64,000 nucleotides of DNA, taken from NCBI GenBank assembly GCA_023897205.1, contig JAHWDD010000003.1, positions 6,823,665 to 6,887,664 of the forward strand, given 5' to 3'. Shown in pieces: positions 10,276 to 21,900 of the stretch; position 1 is the first letter of the stretch, and each line of letters opens with the position of its first letter. The DNA comes from Exophiala sp. HKRS030. Its lineage: Eukaryota; Ascomycota; Eurotiomycetes; Chaetothyriales; Herpotrichiellaceae. The position numbers and the translations under genes are program-made. The notes under the pieces were generated by a model, which searched no databases, was not told where the DNA came from, and was given only the letters and a program-made list of their open reading frames with translations.

Positions 10276-12480
10276 TCAATAACTTTCGGACAAGTCGCTG
10301 AAGTCAGGGACGTCCGAGTCACATTTGAAAGAGGGTGAGTATGCCTTTGACGGCAATATACCCGCCTTGAGACCCAATTCCCAACTCCACTGCACCGCAC
10401 TCTCAGTCTTCCAAGTCCAGTAGAACCAGCCCCATGCTTGCTCAAAACTGTGCATCTGGGCTTCGGCATACATCTGCAAGAACTGCTTGTACGAGTCGGT
10501 ATAGGTCTTGGGATCAGCATTGGCCTGGGCGCACGAGCACGGTGGCTCGGGACAGGTTGGTGTCAAGACCGCCGTCTGCGAGTCTCCTGTATTGAGAGTG
10601 CCGGTCCATCTTGAGCCAACACCGACATCGTTCAGATACTGCGCACAATCCGTGTCTGCTTGTGACCACTCTCCATCAAGGATCGGTCCCCAACCAGTGC
10701 TGGGATTGTTGGCGGCCACCATCAACCCGGTCCAGCCCGAACAAGCCAGGTTGATTTTGTCTTGATGTTTGAGTTTGAGCTGACCAGTGTTGAAAATCTG
10801 ATATTGATGTGTGTCCATCACAAGTTTGTTGTCAACGCCATGGAACATGTCGTCCCAATCCGTCAAGCTGAGGAACCCATCGCCAAACACGATATGCTGA
10901 GTAATGCCATTGTCTCGAATGATTTTGATGGCCTGCTTGTTCCAATCAAGCACCTGGTCAGGCGGGATCACTAGCATCTTCGGTTCGTTCACCAGTCCAT
11001 AGATCGTGAGTACATTCTTGTAACGGTCTTGAGCAAAGAATTTCGAAAGTTGGTTGTGAATGTCCAACGACCTCTGGGCATTTGTTGCTCCGTCCGTCCC
11101 GATGATCCAGTTGATAGAGCCTTGATGACCAGAATGTGCCCAACCATTCTGGCTTCCAGGAACTGCGTGCAAGTCAAGATTCACCCGTAGGCCATTCTGA
11201 CGAGCATACTCAATCGCTCGGAGCAGGTAGCGCCACGCAACCTGCGGCACGTACGGATCTCCGGGATATGTCGTGACAGCCCAGTAAGGATAGGGTATCC
11301 GCACATGATCCAGGCCCGCATTTTTGATGTCGATGAAGCTTTGTTTGGTGATGAAGGTCGCATAATGTTGCTCGATGGTCCGTTTCGCTGCCGAAGGGCC
11401 TAGTTTGTCACACAGAGTCCACTCATCCACCACACCTGCTGAAGAAGGGTAGTCGAACATTGAGGGTGTGATGAAGGGCTCAAGGTCCAGCCATCCGCCC
11501 ACGTTGACACCACGTATCGGCACCTTTCCGTAATCCCATTGCTCGTTCAGCGCGGGGACGTTATCATTCGCTTTCGTCGAATCGTCCCAGTCAGAGTAGA
11601 GCCCCATGACCGACAGACCACCCACGGTCTCAGCTGTATACGTGCAATTGAAATCCGTGGTGTCCAGCCAGGTTGAGATGTCTGTATACGTCCCCTTTGC
11701 ACTCGCCGGAACCGAGCTCCCATCGCACTTGTTGCTCGGATCAGGGGTCGAGTTTGACGTGCTCGTCGAACTCGACGAACTCGAAGAGCCACTTGACTTC
11801 TTATTGTTGTTGCTCACAACCACCGCCACAGGGATGAAGATCGCAAGCAACACCACAAAAATGATCAACAGCCACCAGAACTTTTTCCGTGACCGCTTCT
11901 GTGTGTGTTTGTGTGCAACTTCGTAGCCTTCCTTCTCATAGGCAGCGCCCCCTCCTCGTCTGGTGACTTTTTGGTGCCTTTGGCCCGCTCTCCCTTCTTC
12001 CAGGATAGCACCACTGACATTGCGATTCTTCTTCCGTCGTTGCCGTTGATGCTGCGCTCCGGCCCCTTTCAGATTCTTGTATTCTTTCTTCCTCCGTTTC
12101 TGCTCCTCGTACTTCTCCTGAAACTTGACCTTCTCATTGTGCGCGTTCAATTTCGCCAGTGCATTGCTGCTCAAGAGTTGACTGGTGCTGTTAGTCGAGT
12201 TCCCAGAGCTATACTTTGCTCGGTCCCTTTCTTTCCTCACGGCAGCGCCGCCAGAAGCCCGGCGTCGGTCGCTCGTACGGTGATGCTTCTTCTCCGGAGA
12301 CGGAGACGGTCTGGGTGAGGACTTGGCTTTCTCTTTCGGCGTCCGTTTCGGTGTGCGCGGTGCATCATCGTCTGTGTCATCGCCTCGATTTCTCGGTGGT
12401 GCTGGGCGGGAGTTGGGTGGTCGGTTGAATGCAGGGCGTGTGTCGGCCCTCGCCGTGGACTCGCGGCGAGGTTTCGGCAT
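10276..12480 (-). CDS. exgD: Membrane-anchored glucan 1,3-beta-glucosidase, GH5 (ExgD-like)
   Basis: A single-exon gene of 734 aa. It hydrolyses beta-1,3-glucan from chain ends and acts at the cell surface in wall remodelling. The protein is a type II membrane protein: a 200-residue basic cytoplasmic head rich in Arg, Lys and Pro, one membrane segment at 201-223 (FWWLLIIFVVLLAIFIPVAV), a Ser/Thr linker, then the GH5 domain from about 315. Family motifs are RGVNVGGWLDLEPFITPSMF, DHVRIPYPYWAV, LDLHAVPGSQNG, the acid/base Glu499 in GLVNEP, and the nucleophile Glu604 in LDGEWSQADTDCA. Length and layout match ExgD enzymes of Aspergillus. Identification as a GH5 exo-beta-1,3-glucanase is secure; the exact ortholog is likely. 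Confidence 0.93.
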   Translation of the reverse strand: MPKPRRESTARADTRPAFNRPPNSRPAPPRNRGDDTDDDAPRTPKRTPKEKAKSSPRPSPSPEKKHHRTSDRRRASGGAAVRKERDRAKYSSGNSTNSTSQLLSSNALAKLNAHNEKVKFQEKYEEQKRRKKEYKNLKGAGAQHQRQRRKKNRNVSGAILEEGRAGQRHQKVTRRGGGAAYEKEGYEVAHKHTQKRSRKKFWWLLIIFVVLLAIFIPVAVVVSNNNKKSSGSSSSSSSTSTSNSTPDPSNKCDGSSVPASAKGTYTDISTWLDTTDFNCTYTAETVGGLSVMGLYSDWDDSTKANDNVPALNEQWDYGKVPIRGVNVGGWLDLEPFITPSMFDYPSSAGVVDEWTLCDKLGPSAAKRTIEQHYATFITKQSFIDIKNAGLDHVRIPYPYWAVTTYPGDPYVPQVAWRYLLRAIEYARQNGLRVNLDLHAVPGSQNGWAHSGHQGSINWIIGTDGATNAQRSLDIHNQLSKFFAQDRYKNVLTIYGLVNEPKMLVIPPDQVLDWNKQAIKIIRDNGITQHIVFGDGFLSLTDWDDMFHGVDNKLVMDTHQYQIFNTGQLKLKHQDKINLACSGWTGLMVAANNPSTGWGPILDGEWSQADTDCAQYLNDVGVGSRWTGTLNTGDSQTAVLTPTCPEPPCSCAQANADPKTYTDSYKQFLQMYAEAQMHSFEQAWGWFYWTWKTESAVQWSWELGLKAGILPSKAYSPSFKCDSDVPDFSDLSESY

Positions 12481-13435
12481 GCAAGTGTCGTCGAGGTATA
12501 GTTATTCTCATATCAGTGACAGTCTTGAAGCGGACGGATCAGAAGTTGGTAAGTTCCTCTTGTCTGTGCTCGAGTCACTCGTGTTACGACAGCATGTGGT
12601 ACGAGGCGAGTTGTTCATGCGAGTACGCGGCCGTGGGTCTTGGATGTCGAGGATGTCACTATTTTGGGGGAGTCATTGGCCGGGCAACGGTACTGCCGAC
12701 GGCCAACTTTTTTCCTCTGCTACGCTCCACATTCGGTATCATGCTGGTGAGACACGATAAGTGATGCCTGGAAGACGGACTTTTCTTTTAATTTCCATTA
12801 ATCATAGGCGCACACGATTACCAGTGATCGTAATTACAGTGGGTGATGATTGCGGCTCTGCTTGTTTTGCTAATGACCTCAAGGGGCCAACAGCCTTGTC
12901 ACGTGGATCATTCAGGAACTGCCGTCTTGCGATCACCAACAAGAAGGGACGCGACACTTGTGCGAAGTTGTGTTGAGGATAACGAGTCTCGATAGGCTGT
13001 GGCATATAACAGTGGCAAAGGTAGAGTGTACGTGAACATTACCGAGAATAATATACTACGAAATCTGTCGGTATGCGAAGAGCGATAGCAGGCATGGTGG
13101 CCATGAAGGGCACAGTAAGTCCTGAACATTGTGGGATCCGTTTTGAGCAAAGATGGTTGAACTTGACGAACACGCCGGAAGACGTGAGCAACACGTTGAG
13201 ACCGAGAATGCAAATATCTAAGATTTGAAATAGCAGCAGAGTTTCCCGCTTGAACGCTCTCATATACCAAGAATATACTAGAATAAAGTATGCTCGCCGG
13301 GACAAGTCAATGGAGACCAAAAGTGTCCCTGCCTCATCCCTGGATCGAAGTGATCTAAGAAACCTAGCTTGCATAGACTGGCCAGAATAAGCAAGGTCGT
13401 ATGAGGAATTGATCAGATGGAAACTGTTCGGCGAA
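12481..13435. other. Intergenic: GH5 promoter and 3' region of the TMEM184-like gene
   Basis: About 950 bases. A 220-codon minus frame (13039..13701) runs from inside the TMEM184-like gene, in another frame, into this spacer. Its first half is poly-Arg from the antiphase reading of a poly-Glu run, so I treat it as accidental. Nothing else supported. Confidence 0.55.
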
Positions 13436-15409
13436 CTATGAACGGCCCCATACATTATCCTCTTCGATAAGGCTGCCGTATCTTCCAGTACTCTCAAGAT
13501 GCTCATCATCTTGAGCCTCCTCCTCCTCCTCCTCCTCCTCGACGGCGCGTTCAGGAGGGGGGTGTTTGGCAGGCACCGAGCTAGGGTCAAAACCTTCACG
13601 GATTTCCTGGCCCTCAGGATGTTCCTCGTCAATGCTATAGGTGCGTACAAATCGCTTGGCCGGACCTCGATTCCAAGTATCACCGCCTTCTTTTCTAGCA
13701 CGGACGCGCTCTACTTCTTCGGCCTCGGTGTCTTCGACAATCAGATCAACGATCTGGCTCCGGTCAGATCTGCCGGACGATTGTGAGAGGTCACGTTTCA
13801 ACTTCGATTCTATTCCGCTTTGTGGCGGGGGCCCATCGGATGAATGTTGAGATGGTGACGTGCTCCTATTTTTTCCTTTTCGAAGCGTATGCTGGATTTC
13901 ACTACGGCGACGGTTTCGGTTGTCTCGCGTCGGTTGAAAGAGGTTACGGTTGGTGGAAGTCGTCAGAAGGCCGGGGTCGCGCCTGAGCCAGTCTTCTCGT
14001 CGAGCTTGGTGAGCTGTAATAACAGGATACTTTTGGGAATTAGTAACGACACATGTTCTTAGCGGTGGACAACCTACATTCCAATCACCAAACTCTAATG
14101 CTCTGGCATTGGTGTAAAGTCGCTCATCTTCGGCATCCATGCCGACCTCAATGTCTGGTTCCGCTGCTCGATAGTCGTGCGCATGTCCACGAGCTTCTGG
14201 CGCTGGAGGCCGTGAGGAGCCGTTTCCGGAAAGAAGTGGTGTTCTCGCACTCGGGGCCTGTGGTTTAGGAATCCAATATTTAGCTTTACCGCCTCTTTCG
14301 TAACGCATGCCATCCATCATTCTGGCGACCCGCGAGTGAGAGTCTTCATGTGCGATGACATTATCACCAGAGTCGAAAGTTCGGTAGTCGTACTTCTTGC
14401 CACGGAATGTTTCTTTCGTGTCTTCAATCAGATCCCTCGGGCCAAATGCGTCTCTAAGCGCAAACTTGACAGGCATCCTCGCTGCGGAGATTGTTACATC
14501 TGCATAGTCGTGCCACGAAAAAGCGTACCAATGAGAGATAGCAAAAATGGGCATCTCGAAGCATATCAATGCGTCTTGAATCGCCGCTGCCAGATTGTCT
14601 GATGTGTAGCCGGGAACATCGTTGGGGATGGCCCCCAAGAACTGCAGAATCGAGAGAAAGAATCCTTGCCAGTATGAGGCGAAAATGATAAGTTTGATGC
14701 AGAGAAATTTCGGCATGGGCCGGAAAGGCTTCAGGTCCTGGTGCATGCAGACCCAGAACATCGCCAGGGAATACAAGCTCAAAGTGACACTGACATTGTA
14801 GGCAATTCCGATCCACAAGTATCCCGAGTTTAACGCGATGTATCCCTCATGATACGTACCAGTAAGCTTCAAGATGATGGTGAGGACGCTGAGAATTGGC
14901 TTCAACCATGTGTACTGTAGAATGCCTCGCTTAATGGCGAGAAAGGTGTGCGGGTCCGAGATATCAACCTTGGAGCAGTAAAGGTTGATTGGCCAAGGAT
15001 GAGACACAGGTGGTCTACCGTGCATCATAATGATCAGGGAGCGTTCGCCTCCAAGGAAATTGACCAGAAGTTGAAGAAAGGTGTATATGGTGAATGCTTC
15101 ATATATATCGCGGAGAGGATCAAGATAGAACGCCGCCTTCAAAGACACAATAGAACTCCACGATGCAGCTGCGTAAATGGGTACCATAAGCAGTATCCTT
15201 ATTACGTATCGTTGGAGCAGAGGTTTCCTGTAATTCTTTGTCTGGAGCCATATCGACCTATATGTCACTTAGAACTGCTCGTGTTCGACCGAGGAAACCA
15301 CATACAGAAAAGATATCAACGAGGCCACGAGCGAGGCGACACCCGCCAGTATTATGGTGACTCTGGCAAGTCTATTGCCCGTTCCTCCACTGCTTTCTGC
15401 GTCCGACAT
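13436..15409 (-). CDS. TMEM184/DUF300 family multi-pass membrane protein
   Basis: Three exons: 15306..15409, 14078..15257 and 13436..14029, giving 625 aa. The N-terminal half has about seven hydrophobic segments: LARVTIILAGVASLVASLIS, then FLSIWLQTKNYRKPLLQRYV, RILLMVPIYAAASWSSIVSL, FLQLLVNFLGGERSLI, and HWYAFSWHDYADV. These are hallmarks of the organic solute transporter Ost-alpha/TMEM184/LAZ1 family, linked to vacuolar membrane and transport. The C-terminal half is disordered and ends in a poly-Glu run and NVWGRS. The first intron (15258..15305, 48 nt) joins FL|SIWLQ. The second (14030..14077, also 48 nt) has no stop and could be read through, but removing it gives GDWN|YPVITAH, as expected for the family. 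An upstream in-frame start at 15598 would add 63 residues; I prefer MSDAESSGG at 15409. Transport substrate unknown. Confidence 0.88.
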
Positions 15410-15984
15410 GGTGCCGGAAGATGCTTGAAGAGTGAGAGGGTCGTGGCGAAGGTGATGAGGAAGCTGTAGCTGCTGGCTCAGGCTACCTAAATATGCACGG
15501 GTACATCTCGTGGAAGCATCGACGGCGGCCGGACATGGGAGGAATGTAGGATAGTAGCGATCTGGTGGTGTAAAAGGACCGTAAACAGGATGTTGCAAAG
15601 TGATGCCTGCAATCTATTGCACATGATAGAGAGAGACACGCGCAGTCTGGGAACTATTTATTACGACGACTGACGGAAGACAATACGGATCGCGTACACC
15701 GAGAATACTGCTTATCTGTGTGAAATACAATGTCAATTACTGTCACTTACACAATTTCGTACACTTTTGCGGGGAAATTGATTCGGGCTCTGATGTCGAT
15801 GATCTTCTGTACTCGTAATTCGTGCCGCAGCTGCATTCAACGCGCTCCACGTCCAACATTTTGTACAGCCGACCTTTTCAAGAGAATCTTCCCTTACAAT
15901 AGCAATGTCACCAACGACTCGGCCCCGTATCTCTATATCTTGAAGCCATGAACGAAACGTCCCAAGGAAATTGCGACATCTACA
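15410..15984. promoter_or_regulatory. Divergent promoter between the TMEM184-like gene and CSF1
   Basis: 575 bases separate the two start codons, so both promoters must lie here. The minus-strand frame stays open up to 15598, so part of this may be a 5' extension of the TMEM184-like gene. No specific site identified. Confidence 0.6.
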
Positions 15985-18900
15985 ATGTCGGACCTGAACA
16001 ACCTGGTCGGACAACCCATCACTAGGGACACCTCTTTCAACTGGTATGCTGATGTACAAATGTATATGAATATTGGCTGACTCTTTGACCAGGACATGGT
16101 TCATTGAGATTGCGACTTGCGCCTGTCTGGCCTTGTTTTTCCTTTTCTACTTCAATCGCCTCTTCGCGACAGTTGTCTCCTACGGCCTGCGAGCGTGGAC
16201 ATGGCATAAGTACCGCATCTGGATTGATATACAGGCTCTGCAACTCTCATTCCTCGCTGGACGCATATTTTTCAAGGGCATACGATATCACGGAGAAAAT
16301 GAAACCGTACTGATTCAGAACGGGTACATTACCTGGAGGTACTGGCAACGAACGGCCCGTCAAGTTGATTTATCGGGCTTGGATGATGATGACAATAACA
16401 AACTGAAAGAGAAGGAGGCTTCCGGTTCAGATGATTCCGAACAATCGGAGCCACTGTCGGCAGACCAAGAACTGGGCCGGACGCAAAAACCCGACACCGC
16501 CGATGCTCGAATTGCGATCAATGTCACAGGGTTGGAGTGGTTTGTCTACAACAGGACGCCGGTATACCAGGCCATTGTTAGTGACGCCACTTTGTCCAAT
16601 CTGTACGATATAGATGAGGAATGCCATGAAAGTGACCACAAGCAAGGATCATTCCATGGGATGCTCCACCGACGGAAGAATGCCAGAGGACGATCTGAGG
16701 CCGGTCTCGACAGTGACTCCTCTACAGAACTGCCTACGGAGAAAACAGACCGTGTCGTCACTCGAGATGAATTAAATGTACCTGTTAGTCGCATCAACAC
16801 CGATACCAGTGTGAACACAGATGCCGACCTGCCCGCAACTCAAGTATCCTCCTTTTATTCGTTGCTCCTGCGGTTCTTGCCGATCGGAGTTGAGGTATCA
16901 AAAGGTGCTATTACTCTTGGAAATGCCACTACAAGAGCAATTGTTGTCTCTACATTTGCGGCTGCACGAGGCCACATTGATGCCGCCGCCGCCGGCCCTT
17001 GTGACATATTTCGCCAGGTTTTTGACTTTGACATTGAACAGCCAAAGGTCGAAATGAGACCAAATCCAGACTTTCGCGCGTCGCAGCTCACAACTGCGGA
17101 GAGGGTCATATCAGCAGCTGAATCGGAAGCTGGTCGTCGAAGGTGGTGGCAACTCGACTTCGGCATTCGCCGACGTCTCGCCAGAGCCATTCGCAGCGCA
17201 AGACATCTTTTTCCGGGTCTACGGAGTTCGCGGGGATCTCTCCGAACCAATACGTCTGTTGATGACGAGAATAACAAACACTATTTTTATGAGGCATTTC
17301 CAGAACAAGATAGGTCATGGCATGGTCTTGGCCGGTATATGGATGACGATGAAAGAGATGACCACGAAGGCTGGTCCCATGTTGATTACGCTCGATTTTC
17401 CCAAATCTTGGAGTCGCCGAACGTCCATCTGAACTTCTACTGGGATCTTCCTGGCCAAGTCCTTGCCGACCATGTAGCCTTATCCGAGGATGTGCATACC
17501 GAAGATATCAATTGGTCTACCCCACCTGCCTACGGTCTCGATCTGACTGTGCACGGAGGAACTGTTAACTACGGTCCATGGGCTGATCGCCTACGCTTCG
17601 AGCTCCAATCAGCCTTCTTTCCAAATCCTTTCCGGTCGGCTACTCCATCATCCGCACTGAAAGTTGGGGATGCACGTCTGCATACGGTGATGAGCATTCG
17701 TGTCGATCTTGAAGATGAGGTCAACCTTCGCGTACCAACGAGAGAACGTTCAAAAGATTGGCAATGGAGAGGACGAGCACATGCCGTAAGAGAAGCTGCT
17801 GCTATTCGCAAGCAGCGGGAAAGAAGACACTTCCGCTTCCGTCGACCCCAGAAATCGAAGCTGGGCCCTGACTTGAGGCCATTTGGCTGGCTGACCGTCT
17901 CTGCGGGGAAAGATTCAACGGTCCGCTACGACATGGATATGGTCCCAAATGCGGAAGGCTATCGAAATCAATTGAGACTCGATCTTAAGGACACGAAAGC
18001 GACATCCAGTGTCAACCACGCACTATTATGGCGCTGTCAATCTCAGAAGGTCTCTTGTGACCTGTCTAATCCGCTCGTGTGGAATAGTTTGCATACATGG
18101 GTCTTTGATATCGAGAATAACGCCATGGAAATGTTCTTGTTGCGAGACCATATGTTCCTTCTCACAGACCTGATCAGTGACTTCACGGAGAGCCAGAAAC
18201 CAGACTACATGACGTTCGTCCCTTACCTGTACCAGCTACATCTACAGTTCCCAGATCTGAAGCTCTATCTGAATGCGAATGACTACAATATCGTGGACAA
18301 CCCATGCGACTTGGACGAGAATTCATTTCTGGTCCTCGGTTTCCAAGTCCTCGATGGGCATGTGGATATCCCCATGCAATACTTTTCGCCTCGTCAAAGC
18401 AGTGTCAAGTTCTTAGCTGAAGGTCACAACGCTTACCTCGATCTCAGCACTCCGGTTTGGAATACTTTACATACCCTAGCCGAGGACAAAACTATGGCTA
18501 CTTTGAAACGCCTCGACCTCGATGGTTCTTATAATTACTATCCGCAAGTATCGCCAAAACTGACGGACTCTCTCTTTATGACAATCACTGGATCTACTCC
18601 AAAGTTCTACCTCCATGGATATTTGATCCGTTATTTTATGAATGTCAAAGAGAACTATTTTGGTGAGGACCTGCACTTCAGGACGCTGGAAGAGTACCAA
18701 GACATACTTGCTGGAAATGCAGTCAGGACGCCGCGTCCAGCGATGAAGAAAGAAAACGACTTAGACGTTATTTTAACTGTCCGAGCTGACAACTCCTCCG
18801 TCCTTCTTCCTGCCAACATTTACTCTCGAAGAGAGAATCTTCGAGTAGACGTCCTTCTAGTTGAAGCAGATATGCGGTTTACGAATTACTACATGGACCT

Positions 18901-21900
18901 CCAGGTCAATTCAAGTCCACTAGAGGCATCACTCGAGACGATCCAGAAGCTTGAAGCTGGACCTTCAGAGGACATCACCAACTGCCAGTTATTCATTGAC
19001 GGCGCTCAGATATATGGCCATAGACTTTTCGGAGCGCCTCCCACAGAACCGACCTATGTTTGCTGCTGGGATATCGATGTTGGAGAGGCAACAGGCGAAG
19101 TCGATGCGAAATTCGTCCAAGTTCTCATCAATGCCATCACGAGTTTCATCTACACGCTGGACGATTATGATAATGCGTTGCCGAAATTGTTCACAACCAA
19201 GCTCCACGATGTAACCTTTTTGAGAGCAAGCGTCGCTGGGCTACGAATCTGGCTTACTGGCGGCGGTGCTGCCTTTCTGATAGAGTCCAATGGGGCAGAC
19301 ATCTCCTTGTCAGACTGGGCAAATGCGAACTTCGCACAGAGTGTTCAAGTCAATGTTCCACATGTTGTTTTGGCAGCCGTGGACCACAAGAGTGCTCTAC
19401 GACATCATGGCAGAGAACCCGGTATTGTTGAGACTGTAGCTTACTTCCAAACTGCCCTGCGAATTTGCTCTCTTGACAAAAGCGACAACCTGAATCAAAC
19501 GCGTTCTCTCCAACAACAGCATGTGAAGTACCATGATCAGCGAAGCCACAGAGCACAATGGATATTAGGCACCCAAAAGAGCTATCCACCAAACCATAAG
19601 ACCCCTGAGTGGGCTCGGGAGCCACCTGCAATGCCGCTCCCAACGATGCCGGAACCAGTGGTTGGAGTCGAAGGGCTTGATGTATCAGCAACAAACGATC
19701 CTACTTATCCAGATCAGGCCATGGGCCGCAAAAGCTCATTCCTTTCCACGATGCCCTCTCTCCATGGTAGGCCCGTAGGGAATACCAATCTTGCCAGCAG
19801 ATCAAGCAGAGATCCTAACTCGAGTCTCTCCCGACCGCTGGACCCCAGGCTCCGTTCATCCATGCTTCAGGATGGCTCTAAAGAGCAACTTGCCGACGCC
19901 GTCAAGAGCTCTTCGCTCCCAGAGGGAACTCATCCTGCATTGGCCTTCGCTGGGCCCTGGTCGCCGCCGCATTTCACGTTGCGAGATGTAAAGCCTGATA
20001 CAAAGAACATGCCCACCGTATCAAGAGCGGAACTTACGGAAGCAGCTTCGCTCATGTCAGCCTCTAAAGCCGATTTTCTCCCTAAAGCAGATGACTTTGA
20101 AGGTGTACCTCACAATGGCGTCGTCTTCATGATTGACAAAGGGCTGACTGGTTTCTGTTCCCCGGCCCTGTTCCTTTGCATCGGGGGGCTGATACAGGAG
20201 TTAAACAATGACCATGCCATCAACCAATTGGATAAGATACAAGTCACATTGATGGAAAAGATCCTGGAAAGCCAGCGGCATGACGACAAGGGCCATGTTA
20301 TGGACTTTGCCATCCATGTGCCATTTGCACATATTAAACTCCTCAATTCCTTGCAAGGTGGGCCACAAATCCAATCTTCCTCGGATGATCAGTACGATGT
20401 GAAACTTCTCGGCACACAGGCAATGTTCCGCTCATTGCATCCGCAACTTAACTCCAGATACGGAAAAATCTCGATGCCTAGTCAGTCTGCTTATGCATCC
20501 ATTGAAAAGGTTACAGTCTCTGCTAGAGATGATGCATTTGCGGACAGAGCAGCTACACAGGCTGAAGTTTCATTGTCAAATTTTGGATTTTGGCTCTGCC
20601 TACAAGACAAGATCGACTCCAAGTGCCAATTGAGCAATTTCAGTGTTGTCCTTTGGGCCGAACAACTTGCCAATATGGCCGGGCTCATACAAAGGACTCT
20701 TTCCATGATTGACCGGATCGCTGACGCTTTCGTTGGTTTGGATCAAAGTCGCAAATCCAGACACCTCATATTTCATCTCACTCAAGGAGGCTCTTCAATC
20801 TCTGAGCCGATCTTTTTAACCAAACCTTCTTATGTCCTTCGAAGTGCAGACAAGCATGTGCGTCTGACAGACTCATGGAAGATTATGTCTCGTCTGAGGT
20901 ATATCTTTGCAACTCTAGAGAAGGAAAAAGGTCCCAAGTCGATGAATAGCTGCGATTGTGAGGATCTGGAATTAAAGGGGCCTGCGTTGCAAAGAGTCCT
21001 GACTTCATTTGAGCAATGGCGAGGCTGGGACTACCGACGGGATACAGTCCCCATAATGAGCACACTCTTCGAAAATCAGCGTCCCGGAACATCAGCAAAA
21101 CCACCTGGCAGTCTTGCTGCCCAGGGCGAAATCATAATTGGCAAGATCGAGGTCGTCCTTGATCCTGGCCCACGGCAGAGCGACTTCACACTTTTGGGCT
21201 TGGATTTTAATGTTGTTGTGAGCCCAGTGACGGCATTGCCCGGTGCTGAGGACAACAGCGAAAAAGTCATTCTCCAAGCTTATCTTGCCGATGCTTCCCT
21301 CAATCTCAACTGGGCCTTGGTAGAGCTGGCTCGCCAAATCATCGACTTGGGTAACCCTCTCGCGATGTTCCCAACCAGAACAAGTTCGGGCAGCAAAGTT
21401 GACTCTGATAAAACCCACTCGCGAAGACAATTTACTGTGGTGGTAGGGTCTGATGTGGCAGCAATATATCTTACGACTCTGAATCTCAAGTTGAAATGGG
21501 CATCCGAAGGCTTTCGAAGCGCGGTCTCTTTTGACTCTGGGGGCAGTCTTCCATCTGTCCACTCTTGGACAATCGCGGCAAATTCTGTCTTGACCAAAGT
21601 CAGAGGGCATTCTCATACACTGATGACTTGGAAATTGCGAGCACCGAAGGTGTATGGGTCGGTATGGCCCCGGCAATCGAACGACTCCCAAGAATCTGTA
21701 CTGGTGATTCAAGTCTGTGCAGCATCTCGCAGGTATCGCTTCCAGCTGAAAGAAGACATTGCCAAGCTACTCGGTGTGGTAGAAAACGTTGTCCATGATG
21801 AAGCTGCTGCAGTCTATGACCTACTTGGAATGCTACCAAAGGATTCGAACCCTGAGCCTAAAAAGATGTCACGGCCCCTTGCTGCTTCTATCGAGCTGCG

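Noticed and set aside
13039..13701. 220-codon minus frame with poly-Arg and hydrophobic parts
   Set aside because: The poly-Arg is the antiphase reading of the poly-Glu run in the TMEM184-like gene, and the frame has no promoter space or homolog-like motifs.
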